A stretch of DNA of 64,000 nucleotides, taken from Limnoperna fortunei (Eukaryota > Mollusca > Bivalvia > Mytilida > Modiolidae). Shown here piece by piece: positions 11,751 to 24,500 of the stretch. The first letter of the stretch is position 1. Each line of letters begins with the position of its first letter. The stretch is from contig OX104113.1 in assembly GCA_944474755.1 (NCBI GenBank), forward strand, positions 68,965,944 to 69,029,943. Reading direction: 5' to 3'. The notes below the pieces were generated by a model. That model saw only the letters and a program-made list of their open reading frames with translations. It searched no databases and was not told where the DNA came from. The position numbers and the translations under genes were made by a program.

Positions 11751-12350
11751 ATTACAAGAAGGGAGAGGCTAATTGGATCATATTTACAATATTACAAGAA
11801 GGGAGAGGCTAATTGGATCATATTTACAATATTACAAGAAGGGAGAGGCTAATTGGATCATATTTACAATATTACAAGAAGGGAGAGGCTAATTGGATCA
11901 TATTTACAATATTACAAGAAGGGAGAGGCTAATTGGATCATATTTACAATATTACAAGAAGGGAGAGGCTAATTGGATCATATTTACAATATTACAAGAA
12001 GGGAGAGGCTAATTGGATCATATTTACAATATTACAAGAAGGGAGAGGCTAATTGGATCATATTTACAATATTACAAGAAGGGAGAGGCTAATTGGATCA
12101 TATTTACAATATTACAAGAAGGGAGAGGCTAATTGGATCATATTTACAATATTACAAGAAGGGAGAGGCTAATTGGATCATATTTACAATATTACAAGAA
12201 GGGAGAGGCTAATTGGATCATATTTACAATATTACAAGAAGGGAGAGGCTAATTGGATCATATTTACAATATTACAAGAAGGGAGAGGCTAATTGGATCA
12301 TATTTACAATATTACAAGAAGGGAGAGGCTAATTGGATCATATTTACAAT
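11751..12350 (+). repeat. minisatellite: 15 copies of a 40-bp unit with no difference seen
   Basis: The unit attacaagaagggagaggct + aattggatcatatttacaat is repeated exactly from 11751 to 12350: 600 bp, 15 units, no difference seen between copies by eye. It lies about 0.7 kb downstream of the TMEM72-like stop codon. Flanks are unique A/T-rich sequence (tatatctaat on the left, cctgaaaattgcc on the right). Not a CRISPR: there are no variable spacers. Such sameness implies recent expansion or homogenisation. Confidence 0.97.
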
Positions 12351-13570
12351 CCTGAAAATTGCCTAACAACTATCTGAATTCTACTGGGAAAAGATGCAAT
12401 AATAATATGTTTGTTTTTGTCTACTTACATCGTGATTGTCTTGTTATATTTTAGTAGGTTTGTAGCTATACCAGTCATTTTCTTAGCATTGTTGCTATAT
12501 GTAAATCTTTGTAACTGTCTTTTATTTTCAATAAAAAAACCCGTATCTATTGTTGTATTTCATTTTAATGCATTTCTAATAGATATAAAGATTCATGTAA
12601 AATAATTATAAATAACAAACAGCTTAAACATAAAAATAAACAAAAGATCGAAATAAAATCAATTATGCCCATTGCACTATAAATATTTTATGAGCAAAAT
12701 ACACAAATTTTAACTTATTTGTACAATAAACATTTCAACCAATTCTAACAGCTCTCATTTTAGTACAAGGCAAACTTAACATGCCCATACTTAACTTTTC
12801 ACACTTATCCTCTTGTAGACATTTGCTTGAAATGGTATATTTTACTCTTGAACAAAAACACTTAAGCATTTTTCTCCATTTTCTCTTCAATTTAAAGCTT
12901 TTAAAACTTTAATGTGTAACAAACACGAATGGTATCTAAACAAGTTGATCATCATGTGTCTTTTCCAACAAACAAAAGACTTACAGAAAACCAGTAAAAT
13001 TTGACCTTATTTTTAAAGCTAAACAATGTAGAATATCATAAAACTATTGAACATATTCAGTCAATCACCCCAATATTGACATCAGATAACCTCCTAAATG
13101 AGCTGAACTAATAAATTTAGCTAAAAAGAACCCCTTGACAGACTAAATGTATCACTGATGAACAGACTCCTATATTAACCGTTAAAGACATGTTTTTTCT
13201 GTTATGGACTATAAAGTGATAAACTGAAACATTGGCAATGGTTTCACCTACTATTGATGTGTAAAAAAGCAAGAAAATAAAAAAATAAATAAAATGGATT
13301 TCACATTTACATTTGGTGAAATGACTTTCATACAGATTGAAAACATGACACTTAAATTTGGCATACATATAAAAAACACCATATGAAGCTACATGCTTAG
13401 ATATTTGCATAATTTATGGCTTAAACAGCAATCTCATGCTAAAATGGGTTAACAATTTATACAAACCATTAAATGATGTACATTTAATTAGTTAATTAAC
13501 CATCATCACAGTGGATCTTTACAGCACTATGCGAATCATACAAGCTCTCTGTGAGAGATTACATTCAATT
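12351..13570. other. intergenic, nothing recognised
   Basis: A/T-rich unique-looking sequence; small ORFs on both strands have no recognisable domains. Confidence 0.4.
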
Positions 13571-13990
13571 TTCACAGCATCCTCACAAGTCAGGGTTTCT
13601 GTGTCCACATCATACCTTAATGTAGCCAATCAAAAGCTCGCTTTCATTCATGACTTTGTTAGGGGATATCCCGATGTCGATTGTAAATAAAGCAAACTCA
13701 TGTGTTGCACAGACCATGTGAAAATCAGTGTATTTAGTACAGTCGTGTTAATAGTTTTGTTATTACAGCGTTATTTCTCAGTTTCTTTACATTTTCTTCC
13801 AACTCAAGAATAAGTAAGAATGACTACTGCCAAACACTTGCTTCTTTCAAGCAATTTCATTAGTTGATATTTTGAAGGTTTGACGTCATATGAAAATCTT
13901 CTAGCTCCGGAACTTCCTAGCTATGTTTTGTCAGGGTTTTGTGGACACATGTGGTCACAGAAACACAGACTTGTGAGGATGTTTTCACAG
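13571..13990. mobile_element. MITE-like inverted-repeat element
   Basis: The left end ttcacagcatcctcacaagt, then cagggtttctgtgtccacat, is mirrored at 13940-13990 by gtggacacatgtggtcacag, then aaacacagacttgtgaggat. The arms are about 40 nt and imperfect; there is no ORF inside. Target-site duplication not resolved. Confidence 0.6.
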
Positions 13991-15446
13991 CTGAATTATT
14001 TTTTTCTTGTTGTTACAATGATACATAATGTTAAATTATTAATATAAGCTGTCTTTATTCTTTCAGGTTACAATCCCTTGGACAGTATTGTATCACAAGA
14101 ATTTTTTTGCTTTCAATCTTCTTCATTTATAGGGCATAAGATAGAATTGATGAGTCATAAGTACAGCGAATCTATCTTTATAACCTCAAGCCAAATTTGA
14201 GTTATATATTTTAAACAACAAGTTTTAATCACTGACATTAATGAGGTGATGATTCATGATAGAACTCTATAGACAGGTTTCCCACCATTGTAAGATATAT
14301 TGCAAAAATAATGGATTAACTAAAACCCAATAATTTCCCTTAGCAAAATCATCATGATTACATTAAAATTTTGCTGCTTGTGGCATCATCCTCTCGTTTT
14401 TCTGCTCGATGACATTCTCGGTGCGAGTTCAAAAGAAATATCCAATTACAACTTGGCATTGATGGTGACTGTCTTTGATGACACATTAATAATAGTTTCT
14501 GGAAGGTGTGGAACATCTATGAATTTTTCTGCAAAAAGAAGTTTGAAAACAATTTGAATATAAATCAATCAGGACAACTATATGTTTGAAACCATGCGAG
14601 TTCGGGGGCTTAGTTGCTTATATGCTAGTCTTCTGCTGAATCCACATGATTTTGACTACAACAACACAAACTGCAATCTATCCCTGCAACCATTAAACTG
14701 TCCATATTCAGTACTAAATAAAGCACCTTGGATCTCTCCAAAAGGCACTAAATTGCACGATTGTTTACAAAAATTTTACCGGGGACATGACCCGCTGACC
14801 CCCTAGTTATTTTGTGAATCCACATTGTAACTAGTCCAGCTACACCCTTGAGTTTGTAGCAATGACTTTGTTTTGTGTATATTATTACAGGTTATTTTAC
14901 ATATAAATCAGCTTAAATGTGGTCGTTGACATTGACTGCTGCGAGTCATGAAAATGATTCCCTTCAATTATTGAACATCTTAATGGCACAAGTATTTTTG
15001 TGTTTTCCTCAACTGCAGGTAACCTGCAGTGCTTTTCACAAAAAGTCGTTAAGTGTAAAATACATTGTTAGTGCTGACATCATAATGGATTTCCCTTTGA
15101 TCTTCCAACACTTACAAAAGATTTTACACTTGCCATATTGTGTTAAATCGACTGCAGGTCTTTGATCCATGGTCTGTCAAAGTATTATTTGTTTCTTGGG
15201 AAAGGGTTATGTTATGGAGGAGACTGACGGATATAAAGTATCATAGCAACACTACCAAATTCCATACAAGTGCTTGCCACAATGCAAGATAAATCATTAT
15301 CGATATTTTCTTTGATCATGCAATCTGAGAAAATCCCATCTAACTCCACTAGCTTAATATGAATAACTATCGTCAATTTCTCACCACATTGGTAAGAAAA
15401 CAACATTATGTCACTATGTTACTAAACAGCAATAAACAGATTACTA
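13991..15446. other. 3' flank / possible 3' UTR of GNPAT
   Basis: No other gene seen. On the minus strand this lies downstream of the GNPAT stop. The only polyadenylation hexamer I noted is near 14053-14058 (AATAAA on the minus strand), which would give a long 3' UTR; this is unproven. Confidence 0.35.
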
Positions 15447-15508
15447 TTAGTTAAATTTCCTCGATATCATCATCCATCGAGCTACAAGCTTGATTGATGA
15501 TATTGACT
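15447..15508 (-). CDS. GNPAT: GNPAT terminal exon (two possible acceptors)
   Basis: After tttatttcag the sequence AGTC offers two acceptors 2 nt apart. The first gives a C-terminus ending [11 protein letters not shown] (stop at 15447); the second gives [14 protein letters not shown] (stop at 15451). Both join the previous exon in frame. Neither ends in a canonical peroxisomal tripeptide. The true last exon may lie elsewhere. Confidence 0.4.
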
Positions 15509-18500
15509 CTGAAATAAAACAAACAATAATAATATATAACAATATCATAAACCTATATATATCCTCTCAATGAAGTTGAAAAAACTTCTAATTGGAATGT
15601 AAACCCTCCATAATAATGTTGTTTTGTGTTATACTCATGTCTCAAACATTAACATTAGCATCTGAAGAGTCCTCAAAGGACAATTGTAACATGCTTAACT
15701 TAAATTATTGACTACCCCTTTCCAAACCACAAAACCTATATCCATGATAGTAAATTAAACAGACAAAATATTGTCTATTGTTTTTTTTTCTCATGCCAAT
15801 ACATAATAAATCACATATTTCAGTTTTAAAAGTAGAATGTATAACAAGTATTAATTATTCAACAAAATTGTGATCTCTTACCTATTTGTGAACAAACTCC
15901 AGTTAGCTTAACTGTATTTGGAAACATATATGTTTGATTATCCCTGAAAATATTGAAGTAAAAAATATCAATTAAGACAACTAATGGATGAATATAAGTG
16001 TGGGGGATCATAGCTTTGATGCTTACCCAGTTGGGTCATATCAAATACAGCTGAAATTTAAATTGATGGCTCTAGTTGAACAAAAGTCAAACTGTTACAA
16101 ATCATTACATCGTAGTAATGATTAATAAACTCCAAAAAAAAAAAAAACAAGTGTGGACACAGAAAAATGTCTCGCCTGCATTCCGCATCAGTAACGAAAA
16201 TAAATTTCGTCATAAGCACTACGTAAATAGCATTAGTTATCAGCAGCAGCCTGTATAAATATTGTCACCATACCATGCATAGATACAGAGGAACTGTCCT
16301 AATACAAAAACTTTAACGTAGTCGCTGGACCGTGACATTGAGGTCAAGGTCAGGAGACACCTACCAGACAGTCATGTACTATTCATCAGCAACCTATATA
16401 CTAAATATTGTCATCCTACCATGCATAGTTACAGAGAAACTGCCGTAACCCAAAAACTTTAACGTAGTCGCTGGACCATGAAAATGAGGTCAAGGTCAGG
16501 TGACACCTACCAGACAGTCATGTACTAGTCATCAGCAACCTATATACTAAATATTGTGATCCTACCATGCGTGGTTACAGAGGAACTGTCGTAACCCAAA
16601 AACTTTAATGTAGTCACTGGACCGTGAAATTGAGGTCAAGGTCAGGTGACACCTACCAGACAGTCATGTACTAGTCATCAGCAACCTATATACCAAATAT
16701 TGTCATCCTAACATGCGTAGTTACAGAGGAACTGCCGTAACCCAAAAACTTTAACATATTCACTGGACCGTGAAATTGAGGTCAAGGTCAGGTGACACCT
16801 ACCAGACAGTCATGTACTAGTCATCAGCAACCTATACACCAAATATTGTCATCCTACCATGCGTAGTTACGGAGCTGCCGTAACCCAAAAACTTTAACCG
16901 TGAAATTGAGGTCAAGGTCAGGTGACAAGTGACTGACTGGCAAGTACTCATCATAAGCTACCTCTGTACCAAATTTGATGGACCTAGGTCTTGGGCTTAC
17001 AAATATTTGAAGCAAGATGTCAAGTGTTTACGCCGCCGCCGCCGGATTCCCATACATATGTCTCGCCTCCAGCGACTTTTGTCGCAGGCGAGACAAAAAA
17101 CCAACCAAAAATTAGTTTGGGGGCCTTTGAAGCCATTAAAGAGTATTAGATGTATTTAATATTTGTTCTATAACTAAATGTAGTTTACTTCTTTTATCAT
17201 TATTTTAGTTTTACTATTGGCTCCTCTTGAAAGAAGGAACAGCAGTTGAATTGAAGAAATTCCCTTTACTTGAAATGCACAAGGAATATTAAACATGATG
17301 CCAAAATGTCCATTTACAAAAACTCCATTTTGGGAATCAAACCTATTTATTTAAACAACAAATTCAGTATCAACATATAAACATTTGAAACAACTATTAC
17401 ACACAGCGTTCAATCAGTATGACATCATCAACCAATCAGATGTGTTTTACTGATTTTTTACCGGAATGTTATTCATAACAGCTGTTATGGATTTGTAATG
17501 ACGTCATCAATATGTCAGAGGTGTGTTACGGGTCATTAAATGGGATGTTATGGATAACAGCCTTCTGGGTTTTCTGGTATTCAGTCTGTATCACATAGAC
17601 AGACAATCCATATTTTATACTAAATATATGATAAATAGTAATATCATGTATTGACAAATATCAAAACACAAAATTAAGTATTCAGTTTTGTTGAATCAAA
17701 AGAGTGATACTGGAAAATTACAAAAAATACAAACCTTCTTTCTTTTCTTGTGGCATCCATATGATACAGAGCATTAATACCATTATTTAATAAATCTAAT
17801 GACAAAACTTCCAAGTGCCTGATTAGTCCGTCTCTCAGCAGTCTGGACCCTAAAATCTGGGCCTCTTTGGCAATAGTCTTTGGTGGTTTAGCCAATGGTT
17901 TACCATGAGCATCATTATGCATTGATAACAAACACTTGCAGACAATCTGAAAATACAAGTTATTTTGGCAACATTGTTTCAGGAAAAGAATATCAAGAAT
18001 AGATGTCAAAATGAGTCTAATTTCCAATGAACAATATTTCAGATATATAGATTATGACAGTATAGAAAAACATAACACAGCTAATGCTTGCAACATGTTA
18101 ATTAGAAATAGAAATTAAATTACATTGTAATTAAAATTGTTCACTCGTTTCCTTTTCTATCATAGCTGTTTTAAAATCTTATGCAAGAAAGCAAGTAAAA
18201 GATTTTAACTTTAATAAGGTTGAAATAAATTGTCCTTTATTTGTAGGCAATAATGCAATTCTTTTAATTTGCTCTTCACTTATTAACACAAAAATAATTA
18301 TTTTCCCAAATATATATGGGGTGTAGATCTTTCTGTATTTTTTTACGTCCTTCAACACAAGGGAGACAACCACATTATAACTTAATTAAAACATTTACCC
18401 AGTAACCTAATAAAAATGGCTCAAACATTTGACTGAAGAATGTTGTGTACTTATTTGTTGACTTCTTTACTTGTAAGAGATCACCTTCTATTACTACACC

Positions 18501-21500
18501 ACAGTTGTGTGTCAAGGTCAACATGGCATTTTCAAAATCCTATAACGAAATATAAATTTGATCATATCAATATACTTTATTTATTGTATCTACAGAAAAC
18601 GAATGGTGAATCATTCTAAGTTGACAAAATGACGATGGCCTTGTTACTGGTAGAAAACCTCATCAGAACCCTGGAAACAGAAAGGTTCAATATCTAACAT
18701 TGCATGTCAAGAAGCATACTTCAACATAATACTCGGAGCAATTTTTTCTTGTAAAAGCTTCACAAGATCCAATCATAATAAAAAATATCTAAAGAAATTA
18801 CACATGTACAATACTGAACCAACAAAAGCTACTTTTATTTCCAAAAAATTACACAGCACGTAAACACAAGACAAACAATCACATACAAATACATAACCAA
18901 ACAGAAAAATGAAAAATTACGCACATTAGAAAATTATAAAACTATCTGAAAACACAGAACATAATAATAATCATTAACTTAAAAACAAAAATAAAAAAAT
19001 GTAAACTGTTAACAGTACAGTTTTCTATAGTGGACAAACATTTCTTTATACTACAGTGTATGTCATCTAACCCTACTATACAGAAATAATTTCTTGTTTG
19101 ACTCCAACGAAACTGTCAAAGGTGATAGCTTCTAACTCTATATGCAGGCTGTCTCCCACATAAAACATGATCCCAAGAATGATGAAATATTGCTAAAAGT
19201 GGCATAAAATCCTAAACAATAAATCATTCAAAATGTGGATACCTCAATTATGAAAACATTTAAACTCTAAGTATTAAAACATAAATAAATAATAACCTTC
19301 TATGTTAATTTTACAGCACCAAGAAATTTGGTTTAATGTTTGCAGCCATTTTTCATAATATTTTATAACAGTGTATAAAAATACAATTCTACGAGTTTTT
19401 TTTAATTTCTAGATATGATATTAGTTCTGTTTTGTTTGTTATGAAAGATACTACCTTCTATGTTAATTTTACAGCACCAAGAAATTTGGTTTAATGTTTG
19501 CAGCCATTTTTCATATTATTACATAATATATATTTTTGCCTTTTTCCTATTGGTCTAAACCAATACACGTGACTTTCCATTTCCTATCATATTGGTTTGC
19601 AATAAACTCATTCTACTCAATAAAAAACCACATTGCACTCTCGTGATAAATTTATGAATGAAAATACCTAGCACGTGCTGTTTCCCCCAATAGAAATACG
19701 ATAGCCAATCAAATAGTCCTTCTTTAATCCCCTAAACCAATCAAAATTATCGTTCTGACTGATGTTCGGATTATGTTGTTGTTTGTAAACATGGTAACGT
19801 CATCGAGTGAACGTAATACAGATAGTTCTGGTGCTAATAAGCGAAGATTTGCAGATATTACTAACTTGGAAATCGAAAGATCAAGCGATGAGTTATTTTA
19901 CGAAATATTTACGTGAAAAGGAGATGTCAGTTAGTTTGAAAACAGCAGACCCTCGGGAATTATACTCAAATCTATGTAAATTTTATGCAGAAGCAAGGAC
20001 TGAGGATGGGACATTACACAAAAAATAATCACTGCAAACATTTCGTCATGGATTATGTCGATATTTTATAGATTTTTGAGAAATAACCATTATGAAAGAC
20101 AGTCACTTTCGGGAATAAAAAAAAATAGTGTATATTCCATTTCATGACTCAATAAATTATGTAATAAAACAATTACTACACTTGAACTTGATCAATATGA
20201 TGTTTTATGGAGCAGGGAAGAATAATATTGAACTCGGCTTAGCCTCGTTCAATATTATTCTACCCTGCTCCATAAAACCTCATATTGATCTCGTTCTAGT
20301 GCAGTAATTGAATAATATTTTATAACAGTGTATAAAAATACAATACTATGAGTTTTGTTTATTTCTAGATATGATATTAGTTCTATTATGTTTGTTATGA
20401 AAGATACTACAGCTTCCAATATCAACTTACCTGTTTTGTATTACCAGGCATAAATATAAAGTCTCTATTCAGGAGATGCTCCAAAAATTCATATTTACTG
20501 TAAAGCTCATCTGAAATTTATATGTACAAATACATCTGTCAAATGTTCTAAAAATTTTAACTTTTTAAAGGTTTTAAAGATTGAGAGTATATTTTTCCCA
20601 GGTGAAGGATCATCACATTAGCAATTAAATTTCTATTGTTCTATGTAGCCATTTTTGTTAGCCAAATCTGAATAGTACTCACTTTGCATAAAGTTTAGCA
20701 CTTGTCTAAATATTACTTGTTTAAGCAATTCATAGTAAGAATTAAATGCATTACTGATTTTACATACATGGAGATACAAATGATATTAGAATTATTTGAA
20801 TAACAATAGGTAAGCAGCATAATAAGAAAGCCTCTTGCCTGATCTCCTTGTATAACTACATTTTTGTTTATTTTTTTCCTAAAAAATATCTAAATAAAAA
20901 AGAAAATGTGTCTAAGCAACCCTGATATCCTGCTTGGCACATATTAGTAAACATCCCCAACTGAATCTGCATTATCAACTGTTATTTTTCATGAGCAGTA
21001 ATAAGTAAAAAATACTTACTAATTGAAATGGTTTCCTGAAGACAAGAGTTAATTGATAATGTAACCATAGCAACTCGTACAAAAATATGCATTAACTGAT
21101 TTTTATAAAGTGTCAGAATGAGATGCTGAGCTGCTGACTGCATCAGTTCATCTTGGCTCCCTTTGGTTGGATGCTGGATTTCTAACAGGTGTATGATATC
21201 TTCACTGTCAACAACAGCAATGTTTTTATGTAAAGCTAGAGTACTTCGGATCACAGCATCAGCTGATTCATTACCTATAGTAAAAATAAATCACAAAACA
21301 GTCTTTGATTAGTTGTGTTAAGGTTTTACTATAAATAGGTTTATTATCTATTTAGCCAGTTCAACCCCACTGCATAATGTTTTTTTTTGTTTGTTTGAAT
21401 AGTGTTTAGTGCCACTTTCAGCAATTTTTCAGCTATATCATGGCGTCCAGTTTTTATTGGGGGAGGAAGCCGGAGTACCCGGAGAAAACCCCCGACCTGC

Positions 21501-24500
21501 GGTAGGAAAACTGGCAATCCTTGTCAATTAAGATTGAAGTCGAGTACACCCTGCCTGCAGTGAGAATCGAACCCACAATCTCAGTGTTGACAGACCATGT
21601 GATCAATAGTAGACAAACTACCTTAACCACTCGGCCACCGAGGCATAATGTTTTATGTGACTATTTCAAGCCAATACCTGTAGTATGCCATTGTTTCTTT
21701 CCTTTCTGTCCTTTCTGTTTTTGTTGTTCTGTTTATTAAAGATGAATTAAGTTGTGTTTGCTTTAACTCTATATATATTGCATTCCCATTTAGTCCATTC
21801 CAATAATGACTTGTAATTTTACAGTTCGCATCCATATCAGGTTGACTGTCTATGATAAGCATCCCAATTGCAATCTTAACATTCCTTTTAGTGATAAATG
21901 TCTTCACCTTCATACATGTAAATCTTGACTTAAAAGAGGGGATGCAATTTTGATTTCGGTTAAACATTGTCAAAGCATTAATATACATGTACTTTATTCC
22001 AATTTAACATTGTGACTGGATTTACTGTTATCTCCAAAACAACAGAAGCAAGGGAACTTTTCTGGCTCATTGCCGCCTTGTTCATAAATTATACTAAATC
22101 CTTGAGAAGAAATTGAAAATCTTGAGCTATCAATGCAAATGAAAAAGCAAATGTACTTTGTAATTCAGTATACATGTGCGACTTCCAGAGTAGGTATATA
22201 AAAAATCTGCTTATCATTGTTTTGTAACATTGTGAAGTCATTGTGTTTGCTAAACACAGTGATTCCGAAGGTTCGTCGGACATTGGCAAAAGTCCGATGA
22301 AAACGGCCTCGGGCCGATAAAACTTGTCCCAGAATCGGACCGAGTGTCCGATTGACAATTTTGTTGCGATAGTATTAACCAGACTATTTATGGAAAACAC
22401 CGTGCTATTTTTAGTAAACTAATGTTCCGTTTTCTGAATCGGGGTTTCCTTTTTTCTTCGCACGGGTTTTTTTCCCAATCTTTATCAATCGTGCGTTTTG
22501 AAGCTATACGGAAAATAATTGATAATACGAAATATGTTTCGACTTTGACCGACATTGACCTTGGTATCATACCTAAACAATGTTTGGGTTAAAATTTGTT
22601 CCGGGGGCTATACCTGGAAAGCCATTTATTATTGTGATGACTTTTTATCAGAAGTGGACAGTTGGTGGAGGGTGTTTGAATTTGGCAGAGAATAAAATTT
22701 GATTGTTGAAAAAGTGTTTTATTTATACAAAAAAGGAAAAAAAAATGGTCCAGTAATAGTTGTGTCGGTCCAGTAATATCTCAATTATTACTGGACCAAA
22801 TGTCCAGTAATACTAAAACAACTTGGGAACCACTGTAAACATCTTGATGGTAAGGTGAGATGAGATAATATGGCACATAAAGATCAAAGGAAAAAACTGC
22901 AAAATAGATATAATATATTGTTATTGTTAAAACAACTCTGTGAATTGAATTCTATTCTACCTGGCCAATCAATGTAAGCTCCCAAATTAGAGGCTTGTCT
23001 TTTTATCCATTCTACTTCTTTCAACAGTTCTTTAATTTGGATGCCATCTTTGTTCTGCACTAACACAGCAGCCATCAATGACCAAGGGGAGATAACCATA
23101 TGTTCCAGTTGTAGTAACACAACATTATATCCTAACCTTTGTATTAGCTTGTTCTCATCAGCTGTTAGACTGGCAATGTATCTACAAAATATTATAAAGT
23201 GAAAAAGTGAAATAAACAATGTTGTTTTACTAGGAAATACAATCTTTTATTATTACTCACTTATACAGGATTATAATGAAGTATTATATAACCTAATTAT
23301 TAGCAAATAAATTAATAAGCAAATATCTTGTATACGCTACAGATATTGTCATACTCACTTTTTATAATTCTCTTGTGCCTGTGACAAATACATTTAATTT
23401 TGTGATTGTGTTGTACTTTATGTAAGTCACAATATATAGTCATATGAAATGGACAATGAAGAAGTGTAAATGAGGAAAAAATAACATTAATAGCAAATTA
23501 ATAAAAATGAACAAAATGTCTAAACCTTCATAGTGACCCCTTGGGCAATTATAATTTAAACACCAATACCAATGTTTAAAATAAATATATTTTGCATATG
23601 TTGTCGTTATAAAAGCCCTTTACACAAATGACAAATGTTATTATTGATGTTGACTCAATACATATTTTTGTCATTTGTGAACAGTTTTTATTTATATTAT
23701 TGCATAGTTTTTAATTTAATATTTTTTACTATTACTTTTTGATAATTTATCACAGAAGGGAATTAAAATTAAACTAGAAAACTGTGAGCATTCCTCAATA
23801 ATTAATACCCCAACTTCTCAATTTTCAAAACATCTGGGTATAAAACTGTAGGAGGAGATGATTACATGTACACAAAATAGGTACAGTCTTCAGCACATTT
23901 TCTGATTGTTTGTTTGTTTGTTTGAATGATGTTTAATGAGGCATTTTTTCAGCAATTTTTCAGCTATTTCATGGCATCCAGATATTATTGGGGGATGAAG
24001 CCAGAGTACCCGAAGAGAACCCCAGACCTTCGGTAGTAAAACTGGCAATCCTTGTCAATTAAGATTGGAGTCGAGTACACCCTGCCTGCAGTGAGACTCG
24101 AACCCACAACCTCAGTGTTGACAGACCATGTGATCTTCAGTAGACGAACTACCTTTACCACTCTTCCACCTAGACCTCACATTCTGAAAAATTATTAACT
24201 TCCTAAGTATGGAAAATCCTTAAACAATTCCTTAATAGCAGGTGCATAACTTTAAAATATATGCAATCTTTTTCAGAAGTTTCAGAGATTTGGACTGAAA
24301 ACTCTAGGAGGAGTTGATAACACAAAATAAGTACCCCTGTCAGGGGTCACCACACTCTAAAAAAGTAGGGAGAAGTGACTTCTCCCTGGCAGCCAAACAG
24401 GGAGAAGTCAGGCCCTGATAGGGAGACTTCAGGAGACACTAGGGAGAAGTCAGGGGGACCGTACAAATAAGTAATTTCGCAGTAGTTACATACATTTTTC

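Noticed and set aside
11751..12350. CRISPR-like array of short repeats
   Set aside because: The units are contiguous copies of the whole 40 bp with no variable spacers, in a nuclear animal genome; it is a minisatellite.
15001..15045. ctgcaggtaacctgcag palindrome as a regulatory site
   Set aside because: A single short palindrome in noncoding flank without supporting context.
20170..20310. Transcription terminator hairpin
   Set aside because: Bacterial-type terminators do not apply here; arms of 70 nt at the edge of an insert point to a mobile-element structure.
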